Shown here: positions 53,116-61,763 of the stretch, in pieces
Layout: each line of letters opens with the position of its first letter
Position numbering within the stretch: the first letter of the stretch is position 1
Source: an uncultured Prevotellaceae bacterium
GTDB taxonomy: Bacteria > Bacteroidota > Bacteroidia > Bacteroidales > Bacteroidaceae
Direction: 5' to 3'
Length of the DNA stretch: 64,000 bases
Assembly: GCA_902788605.1 (NCBI GenBank)
Contig: CADAKX010000003.1
Coordinates: 1 to 64,000 of the forward strand
Translations under genes and position numbers: made by a program
The notes under the pieces: generated by a model
What the model was told of the DNA's origin: nothing
The model's database searches: none
Seen by the model: only the letters and a program-made list of their open reading frames with translations

Positions 53116-53640
53116 ATGGATTTAGAAGGAAAAATCATTAGCAGAGAGGTGAGCCAGTTGCTGTGGGAGTCGGAGAAGACCGTAGGCACAGCCGAGAGTT
53201 GTACAGGTGGACGCATTGGCGAGGCCTTGATTGCCGTGCCAGGTGCTTCGAAGTATTTTAAGGGAGGCATCATCTGCTATGTTAACGAGGTGAAAGAGAA
53301 CCTGTTAGGCGTTTCTCACGAGTTGATAGAGGAGAAGACCGCCGTTTGCGAAGAGGTGGCTATTGAGATGGTGAAGGGTGCCTGCAAGGCCTTGAACACC
53401 GACTATGCCATTGCAGCCACAGGCTTGGCAGGTCCTGGCGGTGGCTCGAAGGAGATTCCCGTGGGCACCATCTGGCTGGCTTGCGGAACCCCCGAAAAAC
53501 AAGTGACTTTCAAGTTGACCGAGGACGAAGGCCGCGACATCAATCTGATGAATGCCACCAACCGCGCCATGCACATGCTTTGCGACTTCCTGAAGGCTGA
53601 ATGCGGCAATAGTGCGTCGGAAAACGCCGAAGAGAGTTAA
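53116..53640 (+). CDS. pncC: CinA-family nicotinamide-nucleotide amidohydrolase
   Basis: 174 residues, only the C-terminal CinA domain: GTAESCTGGRIGEALIAVPG, GGIICYVNEVKENLLGV, AIAATGLAGPGGGSKEIPVG. It would hydrolyse NMN to nicotinate mononucleotide in pyridine nucleotide salvage. It starts six bases after tsaD. Confidence 0.9.
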   Translation: MDLEGKIISREVSQLLWESEKTVGTAESCTGGRIGEALIAVPGASKYFKGGIICYVNEVKENLLGVSHELIEEKTAVCEEVAIEMVKGACKALNTDYAIAATGLAGPGGGSKEIPVGTIWLACGTPEKQVTFKLTEDEGRDINLMNATNRAMHMLCDFLKAECGNSASENAEES

Positions 53641-53699
53641 AAAATATTAAGACTGCAATAATTCTTAAAACTACACTTCCAATTTTCAAGAAAATTCAG

Positions 53700-53707
53700 T
53701 ACCTTTG
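53700..53707 (+). promoter_or_regulatory. promoter -7 box of the rpmB operon
   Basis: TACCTTTG, 51 bases before rpmB. Confidence 0.6.
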
Positions 53708-53758
53708 CACCCTGTTTGGAGTAAGTTACAATAAGGAACACAATTAAAGTAGATAGAA

Positions 53759-54022
53759 ATGTCGAAAATTTGTCAAATCACAGGAAAGAAGGCGCAGATT
53801 GGTAACAATGTGTCGCACTCAAAGCATCGCACCAAGCGTAGCTTTGACGTTAACCTGTTCAGCAAGAAGTTCTACTATGTAGAGGAGGGTTGCTGGATTC
53901 AGTTGAAGATTAGCGCTGCTGGCCTTCGCATGATTAATAAAGTAGGTCTGGACGCCGCTCTGAAGCAGGCTGTAGCCAATGGCTTCGTGGATTGGAAGGA
54001 CATTAAAGTAATAGGAGACTAA
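53759..54022 (+). CDS. rpmB: 50S ribosomal protein L28
   Basis: 87 residues: [20 protein letters not shown], then [20 protein letters not shown], the standard Bacteroidota L28. First of three small translation genes with gaps of 6 and 15 bases. Confidence 0.96.
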   Translation: MSKICQITGKKAQIGNNVSHSKHRTKRSFDVNLFSKKFYYVEEGCWIQLKISAAGLRMINKVGLDAALKQAVANGFVDWKDIKVIGD

Positions 54023-54028
54023 TAGACC

Positions 54029-54220
54029 ATGGCAAGCAAGAAAGCAAAAGGTAACCGCGTCCAGGTAGTTCTGGAGTGCACCGAGATGAAAAATAGTGGT
54101 CTTCCCGGCACCAGCCGTTACATTACGACCAAGAATCGTAAGAACACGCCTGAGCGCATGGAGTTGATGAAGTATAACCCCATCCTTAAGAAGATGACTC
54201 TTCACAAGGAGATTAAGTAA
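54029..54220 (+). CDS. rpmG: 50S ribosomal protein L33
   Basis: 63 residues, [20 protein letters not shown]...[20 protein letters not shown]; a zinc-free type L33 (no CxxC pairs). Confidence 0.95.
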   Translation: MASKKAKGNRVQVVLECTEMKNSGLPGTSRYITTKNRKNTPERMELMKYNPILKKMTLHKEIK

Positions 54221-54235
54221 GATAAGTAAGACAGT

Positions 54236-54394
54236 ATGGCAAAGAAAACCGTTGCTACCCTCCACGAAGGTTCGAAGGATGGTCGCGCTTACTCAAAGGT
54301 CATCAAGATGGTTCGCAGCCCCAAGACTGGTGCTTACATCTTCGATGAGCAGATGGTTCCCAACGAGGACGTAAAGGACTTCTTTAAGAACTAA
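54236..54394 (+). CDS. DUF4295 domain protein
   Basis: 52 residues: MAKKTVATLHEGSKDGRAYS...MVRSPKTGAYIFDEQMVPNE. The DUF4295 family is a Bacteroidota-specific small basic protein always found behind rpmB-rpmG and likely ribosome-associated. Confidence 0.9.
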   Translation: MAKKTVATLHEGSKDGRAYSKVIKMVRSPKTGAYIFDEQMVPNEDVKDFFKN

Positions 54395-54400
54395 TTATTC

Positions 54401-54444
54401 TGATAAATGGCCGCTGTCACTGTCAGCACTGTCAGCGTCAGCAC
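54401..54444 (+). repeat. CTGTCAG word repeat, copy 1 (plus orientation)
   Basis: TGATAAATGGCCGCTGTCAC followed by repeated CTGTCAGC words. Copies: 58463-58506 (plus; 40 of 44 identical), 58331-58365 and 62618-62660 (minus). Confidence 0.85.
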
Positions 54445-54455
54445 ATTTTAATACT

Positions 54456-54497
54456 AAAAACTGCCTCTCAAGCCGCAAGGTTTGGGAGGCAGTCTTT
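54456..54497. terminator. bidirectional terminator between rpmB operon and locus B
   Basis: ACTGCCTCTCAAGCC and its partner GGTTTGGGAGGCAGT, with A run before and T run after. Confidence 0.8.
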
Positions 54498-54506
54498 TAC
54501 TACCCC

Positions 54507-56807
54507 TCACGCCGCATGGCGAGAGAGGTAGTTTTGTGTTTTGTGGTACAAGCCCGTGAGTTCATCGCGCTGAATGAATTGACGCTTCACCCATTGAGCC
54601 AGTTGGTTGCGTGGATTACGTTCCTTGCCCTGTGCCTGACGCAGGTCGGCGAGTTCGTCGCGCGAAAAGGTGTCGGGCAGCTGGTCGAGCATATTGGGAG
54701 CCACGTGACTGACGCACAGCATCTCGCACTTCAGATCGTTGCTCATCGCGTTGCCAAAGAACCTCATCTTACACCACAGATCATAATCAAATGCCCAGGT
54801 GCAGAACGTCTCGATATCCTCAGACCACTTCATGCCATTCATCACGTAGAGAATGCAGGCCTTGCGGAAGGCGATGACCGCAGCGCGATAGGAGAGGATC
54901 TTATAGCCCTCGTCGTCCATCAGGGCTGCGCGTTCGCGAGCTCTCTTACACAGGTTGGCCGCCATTTCCCTGGCCTTTTTGCAGTCGATGGTGCCCTTGG
55001 CCTCGTCGAGCAATTTCAGATAGGGGTTGAGTTTGGCCTGGAACCTGTCGTCATAGATACCAAAGATGGGCATCTCGTCAGAGTCCTCGGGCGGAATGAT
55101 GGTGCAGAGATTGATGCGTGCCAGGGTGCCATCCGTGGTGTGCTTGCCCAGGAACTTCACCAGCGAGTTGGGTGTGGTGTTGGCCGCGATGTTCCAGCGC
55201 ATCAGCGTGCGTGCGGTGACCGATTGCGCCCCCACGCGCTCCTGTCCATAGTGGTCCGTATCAAAGTTGCGGCAGATGAGTCGGCTCGTCATCTCCTTGC
55301 CTCCGCCAGCCACCTTGTTAAGCATCTCAATCTCGTCCACATAGGAGTACAACCCTTTGTTGCCAGCCTTTTCGGCATCGGCCAGACGCTGCGTAAAGGC
55401 CGCATTGGTCATGTCCGAGTCTACCACCTGGATGCATAGGTCATCTGGACGTACTGGTCTTTCCTTGTTGACACCCTTTGTGTTCATGGCGTCCTTCCAT
55501 GCCTGCTCCTTCTCGCGTGCCTCGCGATCCTTCTCCTCAATATCTTTGGTGATTGCTTTGAGGGGAGCCTTGACACACGACTTACCCACCGACGTTCGTG
55601 CTGCCTGGATGGCCATCGTGGTCACTTCATGGAAGGTGTTGTCCCAATATCGGAACTTGACGCCACCCATGCGCATGGCCAGTGCTGGGAAGACCATCGT
55701 GGAGATTGACGGCCAGTAGTAGCGGGGAGCTTTGGACACCAGCAGACGCAGCGGAGCGGGCAGTCGGGTGGGGAATGCCGGTTCTACGTCAAGACTCTTC
55801 ACCTGAGCTTCGTCCATCTGCTTGCGCTTGAGGCAGACATCGATGGCCGCTTTCATCTTCTGCGACATGGCGGGCGACTGATTGCGACGGCAGGCTGAGA
55901 GGATGGTGTCGTTGACGCGCTGAGCATCTTCGCCAAAGTCGGGCATCACGCTGGCAATCCATTTGGGGTCGTCATCGCAGACGTGACGCAGATGGCAGGC
56001 CATAGAAAAGATGAAGTTGTTGCGACTGCCGTGGGCTGGCGAGCCACCCAGTTGCTGAGCCAATTCCTCGGCCAATTCGGGGTAGGGGATGCCCTGATAA
56101 TCAGCGGGATAGGCCCCATCAGAAGGACCCTCGGGCATGGTGACCACCTGGGCTGCAGGCACCTCAGTCTCGCGTCCGTCAATGGTCAGTCCGCGGTTCA
56201 GATAAGCCTCGCGACGCAACTTGAGTTCGTCGTCACTCAGATGCTCCTGCCAATGCTCGCTGACGTAGAGTTCGGAGGCCTTGTCGGTGATGTAGATCAT
56301 GCGCTCGGGCGAACAGCAACTCTCATCGAACTCCACGCCCAGGGCCTCGCAATAGGACTGCTGAGCCTCGCGGATGGTCATGCCCAGCGGCAGGCGGATG
56401 TCAAAGTGCACCTTGCCCGATGCCGACTTCTCTACGCGCAGCAGATGCTGGTACCACTGGTTGCTCTCCTCATTGTTAATAAGGTATGCGCGAGCGATGG
56501 CACCCTCCACCTGGTCTTCGCGATCGATGTCTACGCAGGTCTGGAAGGTGAACTCTTCGGGGATGATGCAATCCTGAGCCCTGCGGTTGTCCTTGAAGCG
56601 GAAATAGTGGGGACAGCGATAGGGGAGAGCAGCCTTCAGCTGACGGCGCTCGTCGGCACTTGTGGTGCTGCGAATTTGGTTAATAATACTTGCCACCTCG
56701 GCTGATGACTGGATGGCGTTAAACACTTCGAGGCTTTCCTCGATAATCAGACCCTTGTTGGATCCACGAACCTGACGGTTCATTGCAATTGTAAATTCCT
56801 TTACCAT
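54507..56807 (-). CDS. BT4734/VirE-like DUF3987 protein, full-length form
   Basis: 766 residues. The N-terminal 380 residues resemble the BT4734-like/primase-type domain (CVDIDREDQVEGAIARAY, RLPLGMTIREAQQSYCEALG). The C-terminal half is a DUF3987/VirE-like ATPase: AARTSVGKSCVKAPL near 410-424 is the P-loop. It shares its C-terminal half with the short protein at 29483-30784. The likely role is primase-helicase in an integrated element. It has its own -7 box (56845-56852, minus strand) and is the last gene of a three-gene minus-strand unit. Confidence 0.78.
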   Translation of the reverse strand: MVKEFTIAMNRQVRGSNKGLIIEESLEVFNAIQSSAEVASIINQIRSTTSADERRQLKAALPYRCPHYFRFKDNRRAQDCIIPEEFTFQTCVDIDREDQVEGAIARAYLINNEESNQWYQHLLRVEKSASGKVHFDIRLPLGMTIREAQQSYCEALGVEFDESCCSPERMIYITDKASELYVSEHWQEHLSDDELKLRREAYLNRGLTIDGRETEVPAAQVVTMPEGPSDGAYPADYQGIPYPELAEELAQQLGGSPAHGSRNNFIFSMACHLRHVCDDDPKWIASVMPDFGEDAQRVNDTILSACRRNQSPAMSQKMKAAIDVCLKRKQMDEAQVKSLDVEPAFPTRLPAPLRLLVSKAPRYYWPSISTMVFPALAMRMGGVKFRYWDNTFHEVTTMAIQAARTSVGKSCVKAPLKAITKDIEEKDREAREKEQAWKDAMNTKGVNKERPVRPDDLCIQVVDSDMTNAAFTQRLADAEKAGNKGLYSYVDEIEMLNKVAGGGKEMTSRLICRNFDTDHYGQERVGAQSVTARTLMRWNIAANTTPNSLVKFLGKHTTDGTLARINLCTIIPPEDSDEMPIFGIYDDRFQAKLNPYLKLLDEAKGTIDCKKAREMAANLCKRARERAALMDDEGYKILSYRAAVIAFRKACILYVMNGMKWSEDIETFCTWAFDYDLWCKMRFFGNAMSNDLKCEMLCVSHVAPNMLDQLPDTFSRDELADLRQAQGKERNPRNQLAQWVKRQFIQRDELTGLYHKTQNYLSRHAA

Positions 56808-56844
56808 TTCTCAAAAATTTAGTTAATTAATAATTTTGTCAATG

Positions 56845-56852
56845 CAAAGGTA
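56845..56852 (-). promoter_or_regulatory. promoter -7 box of the long VirE-like gene
   Basis: TACCTTTG on the minus strand, 38 bases before the start codon; it allows expression separate from the two genes upstream. Confidence 0.55.
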
Positions 56853-56946
56853 CAACAATTATTTTATGTCTGTAAATAACTTCTTGAAATACAGGCATTT
56901 AGGAAAATCTCGGAATCATTTTGGAAAATCTCGGAAAGATATCGGA

Positions 56947-57516
56947 TTACTTCGGAAGAGACCTGGAAAAAAGTTGGGAAATTTGCTCACAATAGGCTCT
57001 GTTTTCAGCCTGCTCGGGATTGATGAGACTGTTGCTTACCCATGTGTGCCATGAGCTATTTTTCTTATCCATCACTTTATACGTGCCGCTTTTTCTCACC
57101 GTGTCGTGACTCTTGCCAGGCACCATCAAACAGATGATGCTATCGAAGCGGTTCCTTCGGGTGCGAGGCGAAAGGATACCATCGTCGACCATCACGCGCA
57201 TCACCAGGTCCCACGTCCACCATTCCTCCTGATTGGTAATCTTCTTGTCTATCGTGCGCACCACGTTGATCAGAGCCTCGGCGCGCTCGGGCGAACGCCA
57301 GGCTGGCAAAATCTCCTTGGGCAAGTGTGTGATGTCCATCAGTTGCTGTCCCATGATTTCTGCCGCCACGCTGAGAGCCGCCTCGGGCTGTTGCTCGTGC
57401 TCGGCCCAAGCCTTGACCAGTTCCACATAGGGTTTGCGTCGCGCTTCAGTGGATTGCAGTCGGGCGTGTCCCACCACGAAGTTCACGGGAATATCGTTCA
57501 TCTGCTGTGTGTTCAT
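56947..57516 (-). CDS. hypothetical protein of locus B
   Basis: 189 residues from the ATG at 57516 (MNTQQMNDIPVNFVVGHARL); the ATG at 57543 overlaps the previous gene. It is helical and charged, with WWTWDLVMRVMVDDGILSPR and RRNRFDSIICLM; the latter recalls small helix-turn-helix segments. No known domain. It follows the 221-codon frame at 10-base distance and is probably cotranscribed with it. Confidence 0.6.
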   Translation of the reverse strand: MNTQQMNDIPVNFVVGHARLQSTEARRKPYVELVKAWAEHEQQPEAALSVAAEIMGQQLMDITHLPKEILPAWRSPERAEALINVVRTIDKKITNQEEWWTWDLVMRVMVDDGILSPRTRRNRFDSIICLMVPGKSHDTVRKSGTYKVMDKKNSSWHTWVSNSLINPEQAENRAYCEQISQLFSRSLPK

Positions 57517-57526
57517 CGCTCTCTCT

Positions 57527-58162
57527 TTACAATCCAAAGTCAATCTCGTTAAGGCGCACCATCAGTGGGCAATCGTAATCGATGTCGTAGGTGTGGAATT
57601 TCACCTTGAGATAGATGTTCTTTTTGATAAAGAAATCATAGTAGGCCGAAAGCTGTTGATACAGGTCGTTGTAGACCTCGTCGGCCGTGCCTTCGCTCTG
57701 GAAGTATAGACCGTTGTGTCGTCCGCCGCGCACGCGATAATAGGGGTTCTCGTCCCACGAAACGGGCGGGTCGATGAAGTCGAGTGCGATGTCGTAGTCC
57801 CATATCTCGTTGCCGTCCCTGTCTCTATTCATCTGAACATCTACGCCAAGCAGAAACAGTCGCTGCATGATATAATCGACGCCAGCGGGCTCCAGCTGCT
57901 GAAAGTCGTGCTCGATGACCTTGGCCAGCCAGCCGAGGTTAGTCTTGCGCGTGGGCGGACAGATGCTGATGCAGTCGTGGATGTCCACAGGACAGAGTGT
58001 GCCGTCGGGCGTTTCTTCGCCTTCGGCCACGATGGGATATGATTCGTTGTCGGTGACGTCATCGTCGTTCCATTTGATGAGTGTGGCCATGTGGAGGCCT
58101 ACGGTGGTGCCAGCCAGTATCACTGAGTATGGCGGGTCGAGTTTCAGGAGTTTGCTTGCCAT
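57527..58162 (-). CDS. hypothetical protein of locus B, first gene
   Basis: 211 residues from the ATG at 58162 (MASKLLKLDPPYSVILAGTT); an ATG at 58192 would add ten residues. Acidic, with several Asp-rich stretches (WNDDDVTDNE, IDYDCPLMVRLNEIDFG). No domain recognised. Possible promoter: TACCTTTG on the minus strand at 58262-58269. Confidence 0.6.
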   Translation of the reverse strand: MASKLLKLDPPYSVILAGTTVGLHMATLIKWNDDDVTDNESYPIVAEGEETPDGTLCPVDIHDCISICPPTRKTNLGWLAKVIEHDFQQLEPAGVDYIMQRLFLLGVDVQMNRDRDGNEIWDYDIALDFIDPPVSWDENPYYRVRGGRHNGLYFQSEGTADEVYNDLYQQLSAYYDFFIKKNIYLKVKFHTYDIDYDCPLMVRLNEIDFGL

Positions 58163-58330
58163 TGTGTTGTTTGCTACTATTAATGCTCGCAATTGTTACC
58201 CTTAATGCTGCACGCCTTATATATAATAAAAGGTACGCGCGCGCGATTGCGATTGCATCTACAAAGGTACGGAAAATCTGTGAATCGGCAAAGCAAAGTT
58301 GTGTGGCAATTTTTTGTAAAGTGATGACAT

Positions 58331-58365
58331 GATTACAGTGCTGACAGTGACACCGGGCATTTATT
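58331..58365 (-). repeat. CTGTCAG word repeat, copy 2 (minus orientation)
   Basis: GATTACAGTGCTGACAGTGA...GGGCATTTATT; inverted relative to copies at 54401 and 58463. With 58463-58506 it can form a hairpin with a 97-base AT-rich loop. Confidence 0.8.
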
Positions 58366-58462
58366 TTGTAAGCACTGGATAGAGATGTTAATTTAAAAGT
58401 TAAAATATGTATATATTTATATAATTATCTTTATTTCTTTATCTCTATACCAACCAAATTCC

Positions 58463-58506
58463 TGATAAATGGCCACTGTAACTGTAATCACTGTCAGCGT
58501 CAGCAC
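58463..58506 (+). repeat. CTGTCAG word repeat, copy 3 (plus orientation)
   Basis: TGATAAATGGCCACTGTAAC then AATCACTGTCAGCGTCAGCA. Upstream arm of the locus B array. Confidence 0.85.
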
Positions 58507-58648
58507 CAGGATACGCGATGCCCAAAAATGATTAACCAAATTAAACGAGAATCGGTATTATGATAAATAGGCGTTTCTCGATGAGTGATACTACCTTTCT
58601 CTACCCGCGAAACGACGTTTCTCTGAATACGACCCTCAGCGCTCCCCT

Positions 58649-58753
58649 GAAGGCCTGAATTCCTACAAAACCGAAGGCCTGAATTCCTACAAAACCGATG
58701 GCCTGAATTCCTACAAAACCGATGGCCTGATTTTCTTCAAAACTGAAGGCTAG
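58649..58753 (+). repeat. 24-bp minisatellite
   Basis: Unit GAAGGCCTGAATTCCTACAA plus AACC. Copies at 58649, 58673 (identical), 58697 (one change) and 58721 (degenerate), then a partial copy. 24 bp is eight codons; one frame reads EGLNSYKT repeats, but no ATG opens it. The remainder of 58163-58828 has only promoter and word repeats. Confidence 0.9.
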
Positions 58754-58828
58754 AAAAAGTTACGCCCCCACGGAGAAAATATTATTCTCTCGTGGAGGCG
58801 CGCAGTAATAGTTTACCAAAAATATTAT

Positions 58829-60544
58829 TTACCAATCAAAGAATGTATCGAATGTATAGCCCACGGTGAACAGAATCTGGTGGCGCTCAAACTTCACGTC
58901 GCTTGGTTTGCAGACGTTGGTTTCGTGCTGCAGATTGTTGGTGATATCGTCAAACTCCACGTTTGGCTGGAACGGATAGAATGTTCCCTTGGTGTTGTTG
59001 TACTGGTATGCCAGGTCGAAGTTCCAGTTCTTGTATCTGTAGCCCAGTCCGCAGGTGATGCGGTCAGTGCCCTCCCAGTTGGTATAGTCGGCCGTACTTG
59101 TATAGAAGTTGCACTCGCTGTTCAGACGTGTGTCTCGATATGCACCCATGCGATACATTGGCGATACGCGGTTGTAGCCCAGGCGGATGGCCAGCGATGG
59201 ATCGGGCTTCAACTCGGCACCAACTTTCAGCGTGGTGGCACCCTTCAGCGTATTCTCGGTGTGGCGGTTCATCACCACGTCGCTGTATGATTCTGGATTG
59301 CCATACTCATCGTATCCGTCCTTAATTCGATTGTCGGCCGTGCTATAGTCGGTGTATTCCAGTCCAGCGCCCAGTGCCAGGAAATTGCCGATGGTGTGAC
59401 CCAGACTCAGGCCAAACTTCCAAGGCGTGTAGTAACGATATTCGAAGGTGTAGCCACTGCTGTACTCGTTATGGCCCCAGTTCTTATAGTCGGGATTATA
59501 CTTCTGATAGTCTACCCCATTGACCAGCAGCGTGGCGTTTTTCGACTTCAGGTCATACCATGTGGGCGTCTCGATGCTCAGTCCCACACGGAATGGAGAC
59601 TCTTCGAAGGGACGCACGATGGCACCTACCTTGACGTTGACACCCGTACCCGTGATGCGACGCTCGTCGGCCAATACGGTGCTGCCAATCTTATGGTCTT
59701 TGTAGTCCAGCAGATTCTCCTGATACTCGCTGTAACCCTTGTAGTCCACGAGTCGGAAGCCCAGTGTGGCACCCAGAAACAGGCGGTCGTTGATGTTGCC
59801 GCTAATGTTGATGTCGGCATCATAGATATAGCCGCTGTGGCCACGGTCGAAGCTGTAGTCATCGCCCTCGAAGAATACGTTGTTGAAATAGATGCCCTTA
59901 GGGTCGTAGTATGGCGAAGAAGGCACATCGGCTGCAGGCACGTTGACGTTGTCCCACATCAGGCCGTTGGTGTACACATTATCCCATTGTGTGTATTGCC
60001 AAGCCAACTCGTCGCTGGTCTTGTTGCGCCAGCCATTCACCACCATATTCTTGTTCTCTTCCAGGTAATAGCCACCCGCATTGTCGTTGCCCACCACACT
60101 CTTAGCGTAAGCCAGTTTACTGAGCGAAGCACGGTTCAGCGAGTTGGCAGCCGAGAGAATCTGGTCAAAGTTCCGACTCTTATGGAAGTTGATGGCGAAG
60201 TTGACGTACGAACGGCCGTCGCCCTCGTTGAACGAGTGTACGAAGCCTATCTGGTCGAAGCTCAGATTGGTCTTGTTGACATGGTCGAAGCGGCTGACTC
60301 CCTGCTGACTGACCACCCCAAACGAGCCACTCACATGACTATGGCGGAAGAGGCCGATACCGGCAGGATTGGTGTTGATGGTAGACACGTCGGCACCCAG
60401 AGCGTCGAGTGCGCCACCCATACCCACATAGCGGGCTGTTCCGTTGAGATCGCTGCCCAAAAGGCGTGCGTTCTCGTAGGTATCTTGTGCAGCCACTGGC
60501 AGCATGGCCAGCGAAAGAACTGCAAGGGAAACAATCTTTTTCAT
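58829..60544 (-). CDS. FadL/OmpP1-type outer membrane protein
   Basis: 571 residues with a signal peptide (MKKIVSLAVLSLAMLPVAAQ). GTARYVGMGGALDALGADVS followed by TINTNPAGIGLFR is the N-terminal hatch motif of the FadL-like family; the remainder is beta-strand-rich and ends in F-D-W. A transporter for hydrophobic compounds in other bacteria; substrate here unknown. The next gene upstream on the same strand starts 1 kb earlier and may be cotranscribed. Confidence 0.85.
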   Translation of the reverse strand: MKKIVSLAVLSLAMLPVAAQDTYENARLLGSDLNGTARYVGMGGALDALGADVSTINTNPAGIGLFRHSHVSGSFGVVSQQGVSRFDHVNKTNLSFDQIGFVHSFNEGDGRSYVNFAINFHKSRNFDQILSAANSLNRASLSKLAYAKSVVGNDNAGGYYLEENKNMVVNGWRNKTSDELAWQYTQWDNVYTNGLMWDNVNVPAADVPSSPYYDPKGIYFNNVFFEGDDYSFDRGHSGYIYDADINISGNINDRLFLGATLGFRLVDYKGYSEYQENLLDYKDHKIGSTVLADERRITGTGVNVKVGAIVRPFEESPFRVGLSIETPTWYDLKSKNATLLVNGVDYQKYNPDYKNWGHNEYSSGYTFEYRYYTPWKFGLSLGHTIGNFLALGAGLEYTDYSTADNRIKDGYDEYGNPESYSDVVMNRHTENTLKGATTLKVGAELKPDPSLAIRLGYNRVSPMYRMGAYRDTRLNSECNFYTSTADYTNWEGTDRITCGLGYRYKNWNFDLAYQYNNTKGTFYPFQPNVEFDDITNNLQHETNVCKPSDVKFERHQILFTVGYTFDTFFDW

Positions 60545-60590
60545 ATGGTTATTAATTACAATGATCCATTTACCATTATCAATTTCTCAA

Positions 60591-61628
60591 TTATCTACGT
60601 CCGCCACGTGCGCCACCGCCTGCAGAGCCACCTCCGCCACGGCTGCTGCCCACAGAACTGCCAGTGCTACGGCCAGTGCTCATCGAACCAGTGCTCATCG
60701 AACCGCCATAGGTTGACGTATTCATGCGACTGGTGCCATAGGTGCTCGAGTTGGTTGTAGAGCGTACGGGCGTATTATTAATAGCGCGACGCGTTGTTGT
60801 AGTGGTGCCGCGCGGCGTGCCGTTGGTCGTATTGCGTGGACTGCCATAGGTGCTGCCACCCTGATTTCTGGTGCTTCCGTAGGTCGTCGATGACCCATTG
60901 CCGCGACTGATGGCTCCCCCACCCGCACGCTGGCGAGCACCGTCAAAGCGACTGCTGCCTGTGTAGTTTCTCACGCGACTTGAATTGCCGTAGCTGTCAT
61001 TGCCAAAGCGGCTGCGGTTGCCCGAGGTGCCGCTGTAATGATAGCCACCGCTACCCACATAGACCACTGGATGATAGTAGTATCCGCCCCAATAGCCGTA
61101 GTGGCGCCAACCGTAGTTATAGTACCAAGGGTCATAATACCAGAGGTCGTACCAACCATAGCTATACCAGGGGTCGTAGTACCAAGGGTCGTACCAGGGA
61201 TAGAGCGACGAATAGTACCAAGGCGAGTGCCAGCCCCAGGCATCGCGGCGGCCTGCGCTGTAGCCCTCCCAATAGGCTATCGAGGGCACGTAGTCATCGA
61301 AGCGGGTCATCTGCTTGGTCAGCTGATAGTCGCCCACAGAGTCAGGATATACGCCCTCCACGGGGTCAAACGTGATGACGTCGCCCGTATCGGCTGGCAG
61401 CGTCTCGATCTGACTGCCCATGCGGTTATACTCGTCTACGTTGCGATTCGAACCACTATAGTCTCTGTAGTCGATGCGGTCGTAGCTTGAGTTGGCTTGG
61501 CGTGCCTGACGTGCAGCTTCGCGCTCAGCCTTCTGCTTCTTGCTGGGCATGAAGTACATGTCGTCCTGGGCCATCGCCTGGAGCGAGGTCAGAATCAATG
61601 CCATTGAAAGAATCGTCCACTTTTTCAT
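60591..61628 (-). CDS. secreted Trp/Tyr-rich low-complexity protein
   Basis: 345 residues from the ATG at 61628 (MKKWTILSMALILTSLQAMA); an ATG at 61664 is not preferred. After the signal peptide comes a Lys/Ala/Arg helix, then a zone (about 155-205) of repeated WY, YDPWYY and SPWYY units, then a Gly/Ser/Thr/Asn-rich region with GNRSRFGNDSYGNSSR-like units and a Gly/Arg end (GGARGGRR). This looks like an envelope or matrix structural protein. No catalytic motif is seen; function unknown. Confidence 0.6.
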   Translation of the reverse strand: MKKWTILSMALILTSLQAMAQDDMYFMPSKKQKAEREAARQARQANSSYDRIDYRDYSGSNRNVDEYNRMGSQIETLPADTGDVITFDPVEGVYPDSVGDYQLTKQMTRFDDYVPSIAYWEGYSAGRRDAWGWHSPWYYSSLYPWYDPWYYDPWYSYGWYDLWYYDPWYYNYGWRHYGYWGGYYYHPVVYVGSGGYHYSGTSGNRSRFGNDSYGNSSRVRNYTGSSRFDGARQRAGGGAISRGNGSSTTYGSTRNQGGSTYGSPRNTTNGTPRGTTTTTRRAINNTPVRSTTNSSTYGTSRMNTSTYGGSMSTGSMSTGRSTGSSVGSSRGGGGSAGGGARGGRR

Positions 61629-61734
61629 ATGCTCAATGTTTTTTGTTATTTCTTTACGATGCAAAAATACTTAGAATTTTTATGCAAAGATACGGAAAAA
61701 CCCTAAAACGTAGTAGGATTTTCCCTATTTTTAG

Positions 61735-61742
61735 TAATTTTG
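61735..61742 (+). promoter_or_regulatory. promoter -7 box of prmA
   Basis: TAATTTTG, 21 bases before the chosen ATG at 61764, which favours that start over 61740. Confidence 0.6.
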
Positions 61743-61763
61743 CAGTTAAAATTAACAAAGGAT

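Noticed and set aside
58649-58753. Possible CRISPR array
   Set aside because: The 24-bp units are contiguous with no spacers and decay progressively; there are no cas genes in the window. It is a minisatellite.
59396-60760. 454-codon open frame on the plus strand
   Set aside because: It runs antisense to the FadL-like and Trp/Tyr-rich genes, has composition unlike real proteins (His/Val/Thr/Gln-rich, CATACRATSATAAAH-type text in other frames) and no start context. It is a shadow of the GC-rich codon pattern.
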